A stretch of DNA of 64,000 bases, from assembly GCA_028023455.1 (NCBI GenBank), contig JAQFVV010012667.1:107001-171000 (forward strand). Direction: 5' to 3'. Positions within the stretch are counted from its first letter, which is position 1. The number at the start of each line of letters is the position of its first letter. Position numbers and translations under genes: made by a program. Below are positions 52,039 through 64,000 of this stretch, one piece after another. Source of the DNA: Epiperipatus broadwayi (lineage: Eukaryota; Onychophora; Udeonychophora; Euonychophora; Peripatidae). Below the pieces are notes generated by a model. It was not told where the DNA came from. It saw only the letters and a program-made list of their open reading frames with translations, and did not search any database.

Positions 52039-52480
52039 TGAAATAATTATAGAAAAATATACAAACCATTATACAATTACAAATATCCAGTAACGCCCTC
52101 TGTTTAAAAATCTATATCTCAATAATAGCGAACTTAAAGTAATTGTATAATGGTTTTGTGTGTATATATATATCAAAAAATAATTGTTTATATTGACTAA
52201 AATAATGGAAATATTTTTATCTACTAAAATAATTGAAATATTTTTATCTATAAAAAGAATCACATAATTATAATTATTTGGTATGAAGACTGATTAGATA
52301 CTGCTGAACTATTTACTTTGAATTATTATACAGTTCTCTTGTTCTTTTCTTGTTTTACTAATTCTTTGCTGCATTTAATAAATACTATTGCTTTTTATTA
52401 GAAATAAAAGCATAATAATCAATTAATCTAGATCTCTCCCATCTTGTTTCACCAGTTCAATATATATATATATATATATA

Positions 52481-52726
52481 TTTAAATACATGTATATTAT
52501 CTATACTAAATTAATGTAAGTATAAGGGACTTGAACTCAGACTTTCAAGCTCCTACAGCTATCCAATCCATCATATACAACCTTTACACATGATAACATA
52601 CATATATGTTGTCATGTGTATCAGTTGTATAAGATGTATTGGATAGCATTATAGAACATTAAAGTCTGAGTTCAAATCCCTTATAATTACATTAAGTTTA
52701 ATACAGATAATATACATGTATTTAAA
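52481..52726. mobile_element. Palindromic copy of the 480-bp family
   Basis: Arms of about 120 bp (ends TTTAAATACATGTAT against ATACATGTATTTAAA) meet near 52603. Each arm is the CATACAACC..ACACATGA part of the 12-14 kb tandem monomer, so the palindrome is two head-to-head monomer fragments. A (TA)n tract abuts the left end. Confidence 0.8.
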
Positions 52727-52784
52727 TATTACAAATTCAACCTGTATTCTGCCCATCCCTTTTCTGTGTAATTAAATGGATATA

Positions 52785-53110
52785 TTAAGGTCCTATGTGT
52801 GAGGGCTCAGACTGACTTAAGGTCAACATGGGCATAACAATAATATTGGTATCAACAAGAGATTTGATGATGACTGAAGAGTTGGCAAGAGGAGAAGATT
52901 GAAGCTTATTTATTAAAGTTTTAAGATTCACTATTCTAATATAAACTGAGCACTGGTTGTATATATGTGTGGGAAATGATGATCTGCACCAAGTGATGAG
53001 TGATGGTTCTGCACAGAATATATATAGAAGATTATTTATCTTTTTCACATGTATGTGGTCATGTGTATCGGTTGTATAAGATAAATTGGATAGCTGTAGG
53101 CAGTTTGAAA
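52785..53110 (-). repeat. Inverted copy of the 480-bp family
   Basis: Minus-strand monomer with the landmarks of the 12-14 kb array (CAACATGGGCATAACAATAA, AACTCTTCAGTCATCATC on the complement, CACATGTATGTGGTCATGTG). It carries a 141-codon frame whose segment NIIVMPMLTL recurs in the copy at 12568-12795; other copies have stops there. Confidence 0.75.
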
Positions 53111-53114
53111 GTGT

Positions 53115-54200
53115 CAATTTATGTTTCTTATAATATTGAAATAAATTTCCATTTATTAGATGAATTGCAGGTACATCCAGCTGAATTATTGCATTTGAAA
53201 TAATAGACAAATTTTTATTTCACTTAATGATAGCTTACTAGACTTTGAAGTACAATTTATAATTTTTGTAATAATTTAAACATATACCACCTTTATAACT
53301 TTTTTTTTTTTTAAACCAAACCCCACCCAACCAATATAATTTATTTTACTTCCTCACACATAAATATTTTTAAAACAAACACAAAAAAAAAACTAAAAAC
53401 TTTTAAAAAAAATCTGGAAAAGTAACCTTTAAAAAAAAAACGATTTTTTTTGATGTTTTATCAAATTACTTTGAAGGCATATTGCATGAATGCATATTTG
53501 ATTGCAAATATATTCAAGTTTTAATACTATTAGAATGTTGGCTATCATGTTTGATGAGAAGATTCAAGGGTTTAGATTTCAAAATTATCTTATAATTGAA
53601 AATGTATTCCAATATATACATATATAATGAGAAAAGTCAGTCTGTTATATTTTCCACTAGGCGATTTTTTTATGAGACTTATCGAGTGTAATTTTCATAA
53701 ATCATTTTTTGTTTTTGTTTATTATTCCATAATGGCATCATAACTGCACTGTAATCGCTAATGTTTTTATGCTATTAAACAATAAAAATCAAATATTTAT
53801 TACATATCTATTCAAAAATTAGTATTTTAAAAAATTTGTACAATGTTTATTAAGTGGTATTTACTACTTTCTGAATAATTCTAATGATTAAATAAACAAT
53901 ATAAATAACTAAAATAAAGTTATATATTTTAATGTATAATTTTAAGTAAATATTACATCTTTTGATTTATTACCTTGTTTTTAAACATTATATGCAATTA
54001 TATTTTGATCTAAATAATTGATTACTACAACCAAGCATTAATGTTTGAATTGTTATTAATGAAAATAGTTTGCTAGCACTTGCCATCTTATTAATATATT
54101 TTATTATAAACTAAAATCAGTTTAATATGTGATTGTTATCTGCATGTAGCTGTCTAATTTATAAAGCAACTGAAACACTTTTAAAAAAATATAAATTTAT
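53115..54200. other. AT-rich intergenic DNA
   Basis: No gene or repeat recognised. Long A- and T-runs occur near 53300-53450. Confidence 0.5.
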
Positions 54201-54204
54201 CTGA

Positions 54205-54495
54205 TTCAGTTTTTAATGACCTCATTGAAAAAATTAGAAGACTGAAGTAAAGTTGGGCTGGACATATTGCTAGAAGAGATGATAATAGATGGACAATTGA
54301 AATCTTAAACTGGATTTTAAGAGATTGTAAAAGACCCAGAAAGAGACCACATGTGAGATGGATGTATGGAATAAGTATATGTGCAGGGATGATGTGGAGA
54401 AGAGAACCAAAAGATCGGAGGTGGATTGAACTTGGAGAGACCTTCATCCTGCAGTGGAGTGATAATGTTTGATGATGATGATGATGATGATTAAT
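54205..54495 (+). pseudogene. RTE-like retrotransposon 3' end
   Basis: Aligned with 9003-9272. Shared DNA blocks include GGGCTGGACATATTRCTAGA, AAAGACCCAGAAAGAGACCA and CATGTGAGATGGATG, which encode the WAGHI..RRDDNRWT and PRKRPHVRWM part of the RTE C-terminus. Stops and frameshifts are present. It ends in (GAT)n, TTTGATGATGATGATGATGA then TTA, the microsatellite-like 3' end usual for RTE insertions. Strongly 5'-truncated. The 88-codon minus-strand frame here is antisense. Confidence 0.85.
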
Positions 54496-54499
54496 ACTT

Positions 54500-54980
54500 C
54501 ACATAAATAACAATTTATATGTATACATATAAATACATTCAAATCTTTATGTCATCTTTGCTTATATAAAATAAAAGAATGTTATAAGTGTATAATTGAA
54601 AATCCTCCATAAATATACTATAAATAAAAATCTAAGTAGATGTTAAATGTATTTAAAATATTCAATTGTAAATCTTTTAATGTATTTGAATCATTGGCAA
54701 AACTGTAAACAGATATGTAAAACACTGAAAAGATTATCAGTGGGATTTTCATGAAATCAAGAACACAAGTTTCTTACTTATAATATGTTTACAACTAAAA
54801 AGAAAAGTGAAATAAATGCAAAATATCCAACTGTAAAGCAAAGGCATCTTTAGCAACGTTTCAATAAAAAATTGTAAATGGAACACATTACTCAACATGT
54901 TTTATCACTGTTATACGATGATGCTTCAAGAATTCTCAATTCTTGATTTATCCTGTAGTTAAGAATAAATAAATATAAAT
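54500..54980. other. AT-rich intergenic DNA
   Basis: No gene or repeat recognised. Confidence 0.5.
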
Positions 54981-54989
54981 TTAGCAGCT

Positions 54990-55110
54990 ATTACTTAGAT
55001 GATTAGCTTAATGGTTAAGACTTGGCCAACTGAAAAGAAATATTATGTTTACTTTTTGCCTTGTGAACTATATGCTTCAAATTCTGGTATTGATAGATAA
55101 ATGTGCAAAG
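54990..55110 (+). mobile_element. Possible tRNA-derived SINE
   Basis: TTAGCTTAATGGTTAAGAC is a good pol III A box, and GCTTCAAATTCTGG about 55 nt later is a B-box-like match. The wider spacing suggests an insertion within the tRNA-like head. There is no clear poly-A tail or target duplication. It is not the tRNA-Gly family. Confidence 0.5.
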
Positions 55111-55114
55111 CAGT

Positions 55115-55560
55115 TTGATATAAAACTGTATATCATATCTGTGCGTAATGTGTTTCACCCTATAGCATTCATATATATATATATGCAAAAATTATTTTTT
55201 TAACGATTAAGAAAGTTATATAAAATGAAAAAATAATAATAACGTGAAAGCTAAAACCTTCAACAGTTGAGCCTTAAAAATGTTTATGTGACATCCAATC
55301 GGATGTAATAATGACTGCACTTGGAACTCTCAATTCAAAGATACAAGACAGAAATACAAGAAATACTGCTGGCATTTAATAAATTTAATATATATATATA
55401 AAATGAAAGTATATTTTTAATATACACATTTTATTCATTTATTTATTTTTGCAGAAAATCTTGGTTTGATCATTGTTTTATTGTACGTATGTATATACAT
55501 GATTTTAATTTGTAAAAATTGGCTTTTTTGAACAAATAGATGAATTTTAGTTATTTTATT
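55115..55560. other. AT-rich intergenic DNA
   Basis: No gene or repeat recognised. Confidence 0.5.
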
Positions 55561-55566
55561 TGAAGT

Positions 55567-55723
55567 AAACAAATATTTAAACATGGAAGTAATTAAGGTG
55601 CACTTTTTAATAATATATGAAATTCAAAAAAACATTTGAGATAGTACAATCTCAAATGTTTTCTGGATTTTATATATTATTAAAAAGTGCATCTTAATTA
55701 CTTTCATGTTAAAATATGTTTAT
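55567..55723. mobile_element. Small inverted-repeat element
   Basis: About 70-bp arms (ACATGGAAGTAATTAAGGTG against CATCTTAATTACTTTCATGT) enclose a short central hairpin, CATTTGAGATAGTACAATCT. A short TA tract follows. It is probably a MITE. Confidence 0.8.
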
Positions 55724-55741
55724 TTCTGATATATATATATC

Positions 55742-56290
55742 AGCTCACTCTCACTAACTTTCTTCAACATCATCCCCCACTAGACTACAGAATTTACTCC
55801 TCATCTATTGCAATTCACCAGATGTCACTATATGTAATTCTAAATTGACTTTGTACTTTGTACTGCATCCATAGTTTGATTTCACACCACATGGATTATA
55901 AGTTACCTCCCTATTGTACTCCAAGTTTAACAATTAAAAGAACAATAATCAAAACTAATTTAGTGATTGTAAATAGCTTCCAATATGATGCCAGATTTTG
56001 CAATTTTAAATCATATCTATCTATTTAGGAATTTGAATTTTATATTGAACTATTTTTTTAAGACATTAATAATTAAACTTGATAACCAACACTGTATCCA
56101 AAAAACTAATAGCAGCATTTGTAAAAAAATATATATATACTGAAACCTGATTAATGTAACCCTTAAAATTAATCCATATAAAAACTTGTACAACATGATG
56201 TTGTCTGTAACCCTCTCAATCAAAATTATGTAATCCTAAGTAACCCAAAAATTTAATAAAGATTATTATAGAAACATAAAAAAACATCAT
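55742..56290. other. Intergenic DNA, first 200 bp less AT-rich
   Basis: The stretch 55742-55930 has mixed composition (CATCATCCCCCACTAGACTA) unlike its surroundings. I could not identify it. The rest is AT-rich. Confidence 0.4.
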
Positions 56291-56299
56291 GATATATAT

Positions 56300-56455
56300 A
56301 TATATATATGAGGATTCAAAGTGACTTAAAGTAAACATGGGCATATTGGCATTAATAAAACATTTGGACATTCCATCTACAGATTTTCAATAGTATGGAT
56401 AGCTGAAGATTGGAGGGTGGAGTAGATTGAAGCCTGTCCATTAAAATGTGATTTG
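56300..56455 (-). repeat. Partial copy of the 480-bp family
   Basis: Minus-strand fragment with the landmarks GTAAACATGGGCATA, ACATTCCATC and TTGGAGGGTGGAGTAGATTG of the 12-14 kb monomer. Its right end runs into the (TA)n tract. Confidence 0.7.
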
Positions 56456-59192
<2,737 letters not shown>

Positions 59193-59199
59193 GTATTAT

Positions 59200-61140
59200 T
59201 TGTTATTACATATTTTGTCTGGAATTTCTGCATGCCTTATAGTAAGATGGTTCCAGTGGTTATTGACTGAATGGCGAATGAATTATAAACGTTTTATTAA
59301 ACTTTCTCACAGGATTTATCTCAGGTTCATAATTTCTATAGCTCAGAGTTCAAAACAAAATGCTTTGACACAAGAAAATAATAATGGTAGTTATTTGAAA
59401 ATTCTTAAAATGTAATAATGATTCAAGACAAACGTTAAACATTTTTATCTTAAACAAGCAGAAATGTGAGTCACAATATTGAAGTATTTAAATATTTAAA
59501 CAACATATGGCTAGAAGGTAACACCTTTCTAAAATATCTTAGAATTTTTTAAAGTACTTCATTTCTATTACCTATAATGCTGGAGGTAAGAAGGGTATGT
59601 TTTATGCTACAAACTACATTACAAGTGTATTTGAAATAAAACAAATAAACACAGCATTTATCTTCTTATAATGCAGGTTAAATAAATGATAAGAAAAATA
59701 GATAAATAAATTATATGTGGCTATTTAGATGTTCTTTTATAAAATAATAAATAATGAAACTTTATTTAATTGGATTTTCTGAGTAACGAATGTAATAATG
59801 GCAACGAAACAGAAACGTATTTAATTAATAGCAAAAAACATTTATTTGCTGCATAAGATAAAATTTATACAATAAAAAACATTTATTTATAATAAGCAGC
59901 ATTTTTAAAAATGTAATTTAGACTTATTATTGATACACTTGACAAATAAAATATCTCTTTCCTTAAAACATTACTACAGAATTTACAATAAAAATAGCTA
60001 TTATTACTAAATGTTCTCACATTTATCTAGTACGGTCTTCTTTAGCATTATGTACTGAGAGTAAAATAATATGCATAAATGCCTATATGTTGGCCATCAA
60101 TAGAATATTATATATTTTAGAAAGTAAAACTAGGTTTGAAAATCAGTGTGGAGATACACTTATGACACATTTTATCAAGATAGCAAAAATATTATGCAAA
60201 ATAATTTCACAGATATAATATTACTAACACTTGTGTTGGGTTGAGGACATGAATATGTTCGATAATCGCAATATATTTAAAATTTAGATTGTAGTATAGT
60301 GAATAATATACTATAGAGATGGGCATGCTTCAAATTATTTTAAGATAGAAAAAATACACATGAACATTGAGTTAGAGGCAAAGTGATGACAGAAAATATG
60401 AATAGACATCCAGTAACTATATGTAGGCAATGCGGACAAATAAGCAAGCCACACTTTCACTCATGGAGAGGCTGAATGCATTCAAAAAGCAATAAAATAC
60501 CTACCTAATGTTGCCTAGATAGCAGCATATCAATTACTAACTATACAAGGCAAGCATTTTATAATAGTTTTAATAAATAATCAACTTGCAGAAACATTCA
60601 AAAATCTAACGACATATCTATAAAGTCTAACTATATATATATATAATTAGATATCAACCAGTAATCACCTAAACATTCACAGTAAAAATAGTATATATAT
60701 ATATACACACACTGATGAGCCATAATTTCATAATGATACTAACATTAAATTTTGTATGCTTTGTAAATTCACTCTTGCTGACTTACAAATACTTTCACCC
60801 TTAAACATTTATATTAAATATAAAAGGATGTTCTAAGCTGGGTACAGTAATTTATTCATAAGAATAAATAACCTTTAAATAAACTCCTTACCAAAATACT
60901 TTTTACACAATCTGTTTATGTATGTGTATCATCATAAAAATATTTATAATACCATAAATAATATTAGTAATAATATTATTAAAATATTATTAATAATAAA
61001 GCATAAATTAAATAATAACAATAGTAATTTTAAATATACTAGTCACATACAGTAAGTATTTTATTTTTTACCATTTCAGATTAATGATTAAACTTTTTTT
61101 CATCATACAATGAAAATAATCCCTTTTATCTGTCCATTTT
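59200..61140. other. AT-rich intergenic DNA
   Basis: No gene or repeat recognised in about 1.9 kb. A less AT-rich patch near 60400-60500 is anonymous. Confidence 0.5.
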
Positions 61141-61150
61141 GTTATTTTTT

Positions 61151-61307
61151 TAAATAGACTGAACAGGCACTAACCTGTATTCAATGTGCTTTAAAATTCG
61201 CAATAACCAAGCATATTTTGCCGATAGAGGGATCTTCCAAACCATGACACAAGAAAGCGATTTTTAAAGAGCATTGAATACAGGTTAGTGTCTGTTCAGA
61301 CTATTTA
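61151..61307. mobile_element. MITE-like element, 52-bp terminal inverted repeats
   Basis: Ends TAAATAGACTGAACAGGCAC and GTGTCTGTTCAGACTATTTA pair along about 52 bp, including CTAACCTGTATTCAATG. The 53-bp centre is unrelated. The compact size and clean termini suit a non-autonomous DNA transposon; superfamily unknown. Confidence 0.82.
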
Positions 61308-61309
61308 CA

Positions 61310-62810
61310 TAAGATTTCTGTGCACTATATAAATTAATTACTACTTACTACTTATCTTCTTTAAGAAAAATAGAGTAAAACAGTTGTGATTTTGGCAGAG
61401 AGAAAATATGCATATCAAAGTTAAGAACAGGAATTTCTTTATATATCCATTGATGTTATTGGAACAGAGTAGAAAACTGATCCTGTCTTGGACATATGTT
61501 TTCTACTCATCCATCCTATTATAGATCAGTACAATATTATGATTTTTAAGAAAAATATGATATATGATAGAACCTTCACTGAACTGAAAAATTTAAAGAT
61601 TCTCTCCCATTTTAAATTCTCTAGTATTTATAAGTTTTTTTAGATGACATCAAATTTTCCCACAATGCTTTAGATTTCCAGGGCATTTTCATAGTACCAT
61701 AAATAATCATGCGATATTTTACGGTTTCTCTCAATTGGCACAAACATGTAATCATTTTGAAATAGAAAAGTAATAAAATATTTTACATCAATTTATTATA
61801 AAGCAAGGAATAAAATGCATTCATTTGTCTATTAACAAACTTTATTAGAGCAATAAAATTTTGTCTATAAATATTAACTTAATAAGGTTTTACAAATATT
61901 CAAAACTTAATAATTAAAATCATTTACTGTCTCGATCCTGGAGTTCAGTAAAACAGCAAGACCTGCCCATGAAAATAATGTCTGCATAACAGCTTGAAGA
62001 ATCTCCTTCAATATCTAATTGTCTCCAGAAATAATATCAATGAATAAGAATGAAACCTCCTCAAAAATCTTCAAATCTAACCAGTTAGAGATATCTCATT
62101 AGAAGCAGCAAACAGCAAGATGCATCCACATTTAAAATCCTAGGTAAAACATTTTTCTTATATTCATTCTAAAGTAGCCATCGCATTTGTAAAAATTTGT
62201 GTGAATCCTCCAAGAGTCAAGGATATGAACTCTATAGCACATAAAAATGAACTATTAATTTGTGTGTTCTAAGTGACAAGTACTATTTAATGCTTTATTA
62301 TATATGTCAGTGTGTGAATTAAGTATGTGGGTGATAAAAAAATACCAATATTATGTTAGTTAAAATATTATAAAAGTATTTAAATTTAGTATAATTAGTT
62401 TTAATTAAATAAATTGTCTTTAAACTTAAACTTTATTTGTCGGTCAATTCTTTTTAACCACTACTTGAAACTATATTTTGTTATTGATTAAAAATAGACT
62501 GAGCAAGTCATGGGTATAGGCATTGAATTAGTGGCCATTGTTTAAAGTGTGTTATTTGTCTTCTGGATGAATAGCTGGCACCCATGTTTATACAAAACAA
62601 AAAAGTGCTTTGAACTTGGTGTTGAATTCAACAATCGAGAAGAAGTTATGTCCTGGAAATGTAATGCTTGTTATATATTTTATAGCTATCGTTTGGACAT
62701 ACATACTCTCCGAGTATGTTTTTCTCTGCCTAAGAGACTGGTGTTTCAATTATCCCATATTGAAACCCAGTACAATATATATATATATATTAATTTCACA
62801 TAAATATAAA
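61310..62810. other. AT-rich intergenic DNA
   Basis: No gene recognised. Frames of 69-84 codons at 62549-62819 overlap in two phases, carry no known domain and end in TA-repeat sequence. Confidence 0.5.
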
Positions 62811-62898
62811 ATTTATTAACATTATTTATATATATCTTTTATAGAAATGTATAGAAATTTACAATCTTATGTGCGATTGTTTGATGAAAAATAAACTA

Positions 62899-62956
62899 AA
62901 TCTCTTGCAAAAATATTCTTCTGTCAATCAAACCTGACTTCATTAGCTTTGAGATT
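62899..62956 (-). ncRNA. Hammerhead-like motif, 63-kb family copy 1
   Basis: Minus strand: outer stem I AATCTC (62951-62956) pairs with GAGATT (62899-62904); inner AAAG with TTTT (G-T at the core); CTAATGA at 62940-62946 (one change from CTGATGA); stem II AGTCA-GGTT-TGATT, 5 bp including one G-T wobble; then GACA where GAAA is expected. Stem III is poorly defined in T-rich sequence. Inactive as it stands. Confidence 0.5.
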
Positions 62957-63284
62957 ACATCAAACATAGGAACTCAGTTTTCATTTAAATAGAATAAGTA
63001 CTGTTTAATTTGATTTTAATTTTGAATATGTATTTTAGCAATAATTTAACTAAAACTTTTTTTGCATCTGCTAAATATTAATTGATAAGACAAACATATA
63101 ATCCAACTCATGTTTAATTGTCTTAACTTTAAATATATATTTTAAATATATAAATATTTATTAATTATGTATCACAAAATATCAACTCTATTAACATTAT
63201 TTATTATGCATGTCCCTTTATATAAATTTATAGAAACTTATGATTTTATATGCAGGCACATTTGTTAAAAAATCAACAAACCTT

Positions 63285-63335
63285 TGATACAAAACGTTTT
63301 TTTCAGTCAAAATTGAGTTCATCAGCTGTATGAGA
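63285..63335 (-). ncRNA. Hammerhead-like motif, 63-kb family copy 2
   Basis: Minus strand: CTGATGA (63319-63325) and GAAA (63301-63304) are both intact. Stem II ACTCAATTTTGACT has one C-C mismatch where copy 1 has G-T, so the ancestor was probably G-C. Inner stem I ATACAG/TTGTAT pairs over 6 bp with one wobble. Stem III is only an A-rich/T-rich stretch, so activity is doubtful. Confidence 0.5.
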
Positions 63336-63495
63336 AATTGGATGACATTACATCAAACAGAGAAACTCATTTAGTTTTTATTTAAATAAATTTATTGTGT
63401 TCATTAATAATAAAATATGGACAAGTGTCCTGTAAGATATTTAGTTGATTTTTTTAATCAAACATTACAATATCTAAAATTGTAAATTATATACA

Positions 63496-64000
63496 AGCAG
63501 TCTCCTAGTTACAAACTTAATTGGTTCCTGATGTGTGTTTGGAAGTTTAAATTGTTTGAAAGTAGAGATCTGTAAAAAAACATCAAAAAGGGTTTTCAAA
63601 ATACAGTATTTATTTTTTATTGATTAGTATCGGGAGTTTTGTTTACAAATTTATCAAGAGTTAATTAAACTGTATTTTTTTTTCTCTTGATAAAAAAATT
63701 CTGTAACATTCTGTGACTTTTTTTATTACCCTTCATACATGAGATACACATTCTCCATTGAGATCACATTCTTTCATAATGGTCAAAAATTTGTCAAGGT
63801 GCATGAAGGCTTCATTCATATTCTTGAATGCCAAACTCTTATCAATAAGTTCATTATCAGGTTCTTCTTTATTTTGTATTTCATTCATCTTTTGTAATGT
63901 AATCAAGTCTTTATTTGGCAGAGGTTCTGAGTGAGATTGCATTATTCCTTCATTATGTTGACTATTTCAGTTGTAATGTCTCCAGAAGTTTCTTCAAGGT
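63496..64000 (-). pseudogene. Tigger/pogo-like transposon 3' end, cut by window
   Basis: The minus-strand frame 63942-63733 reads SEPLPNKDLITLQKMNEIQNKEEPDNELIDKS, then NMNEAFMHLDKFLTIMKECDLNGE and a stop. This is the acidic C-terminal tail typical of Tigger/jerky-type DDE transposases; the preceding ITTEIVNIMKE stretch (about 63990-63955) is in another phase, so at least one frameshift is present. Downstream, CAGTCTCCTAGTTACAAAC followed by TTGGTTCC near 63499-63530 resembles a Tigger-type terminal inverted repeat and marks the probable 3' end. The DDE catalytic core lies beyond position 64000. Family assignment is from C-terminal style and terminus, so moderate. Confidence 0.6.

Larger units (their letters stand above)
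62810..63390 (-). repeat. Tandem dimer, about 379-bp period, HHR-like
   Basis: The segment from about 62816 recurs from about 63192: CTATTAACATTATTTAT-like start, TATAGAAAYTTA, then CAAA..TCAGTCAA-like, then ATTACATCAAACAKAG. The repeated part is about 180 bp, so either the second monomer is truncated or the first has diverged beyond recognition. Both copies carry a minus-strand hammerhead-like core, 379 bp apart. Confidence 0.65.

Noticed and set aside
60708-60735. CTGATGAGCC as a hammerhead core
   Set aside because: No GAAA strand at a suitable distance and no flanking stem I.

Overview
This 64-kb window looks like intergenic, repeat-dominated DNA from a large, very AT-rich invertebrate genome. 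I see no intact host protein gene, no convincing exon series and no functional rRNA or tRNA gene. The eukaryotic origin is clear from the decayed non-LTR retrotransposons (RTE-like and Jockey/CR1-like), Penelope-like elements (PLEs) with GIY-YIG endonuclease remnants, a Tigger/pogo-like transposase end, tRNA-derived SINEs and long microsatellites. A mollusc or arthropod is plausible, but the lineage cannot be fixed from the sequence.

Layout. 0-5.3 kb: AT-rich DNA with one copy of an unclassified 0.7-kb repeat (second copy at 46.6-47.3 kb). 5.3-9.3 kb: two decayed RTE copies facing opposite ways, the first split by an (AT)n tract. 12.3-14.3 kb: about 480-bp tandem repeats interrupted by a near-perfect 0.49-kb fold-back element. 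15.7-17.5 kb: a PLE with an inverted copy of its own 3' end at its 5' boundary, carrying a nested SINE with a 9-bp target-site duplication. 18.8-19.5 kb: a second long fold-back. 22.3-23.2 kb: a PLE 3' fragment of the same family as the 16-kb copy. 24.2-25.9 kb: a Jockey/CR1-like remnant. 30.7-37.4 kb: several inverted-repeat elements, most next to (TA)n tracts. 41-45.7 kb: two groups of repeats with hammerhead-ribozyme (HHR) motifs. 50.1 kb: a SINE with a 17-bp target-site duplication. 51.6-52.0 kb: a 0.44-kb mini-PLE with 87-bp inverted termini. 52.5-53.1 kb: more copies of the 12-14-kb tandem family. 54.2 kb: an RTE 3' end. 56.5-59.2 kb: a nearly complete but broken PLE. 62.8-63.4 kb: a tandem dimer with a third HHR-like motif. 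63.5-64 kb: the end of a Tigger/pogo-like element.

The main result is three loci of roughly 380-bp tandem or dispersed repeats carrying type-I hammerhead-like motifs. The best is at 44.5-45.7 kb: two direct plus two inverted monomers of 383-399 bp. A 60-nt motif there shows the CTGATGA and GAAA core strands, a two-part stem I, a short stem II and a palindromic stem III. This matches the organisation described for retrozymes: small non-autonomous elements whose tandem copies are processed to circular RNAs by HHRs. Single copies carry core mutations, so the intact ribozyme is a consensus inference. PLE proteins are a plausible mobilising partner, and four PLE loci lie in the same window, but the sequence does not prove that link.
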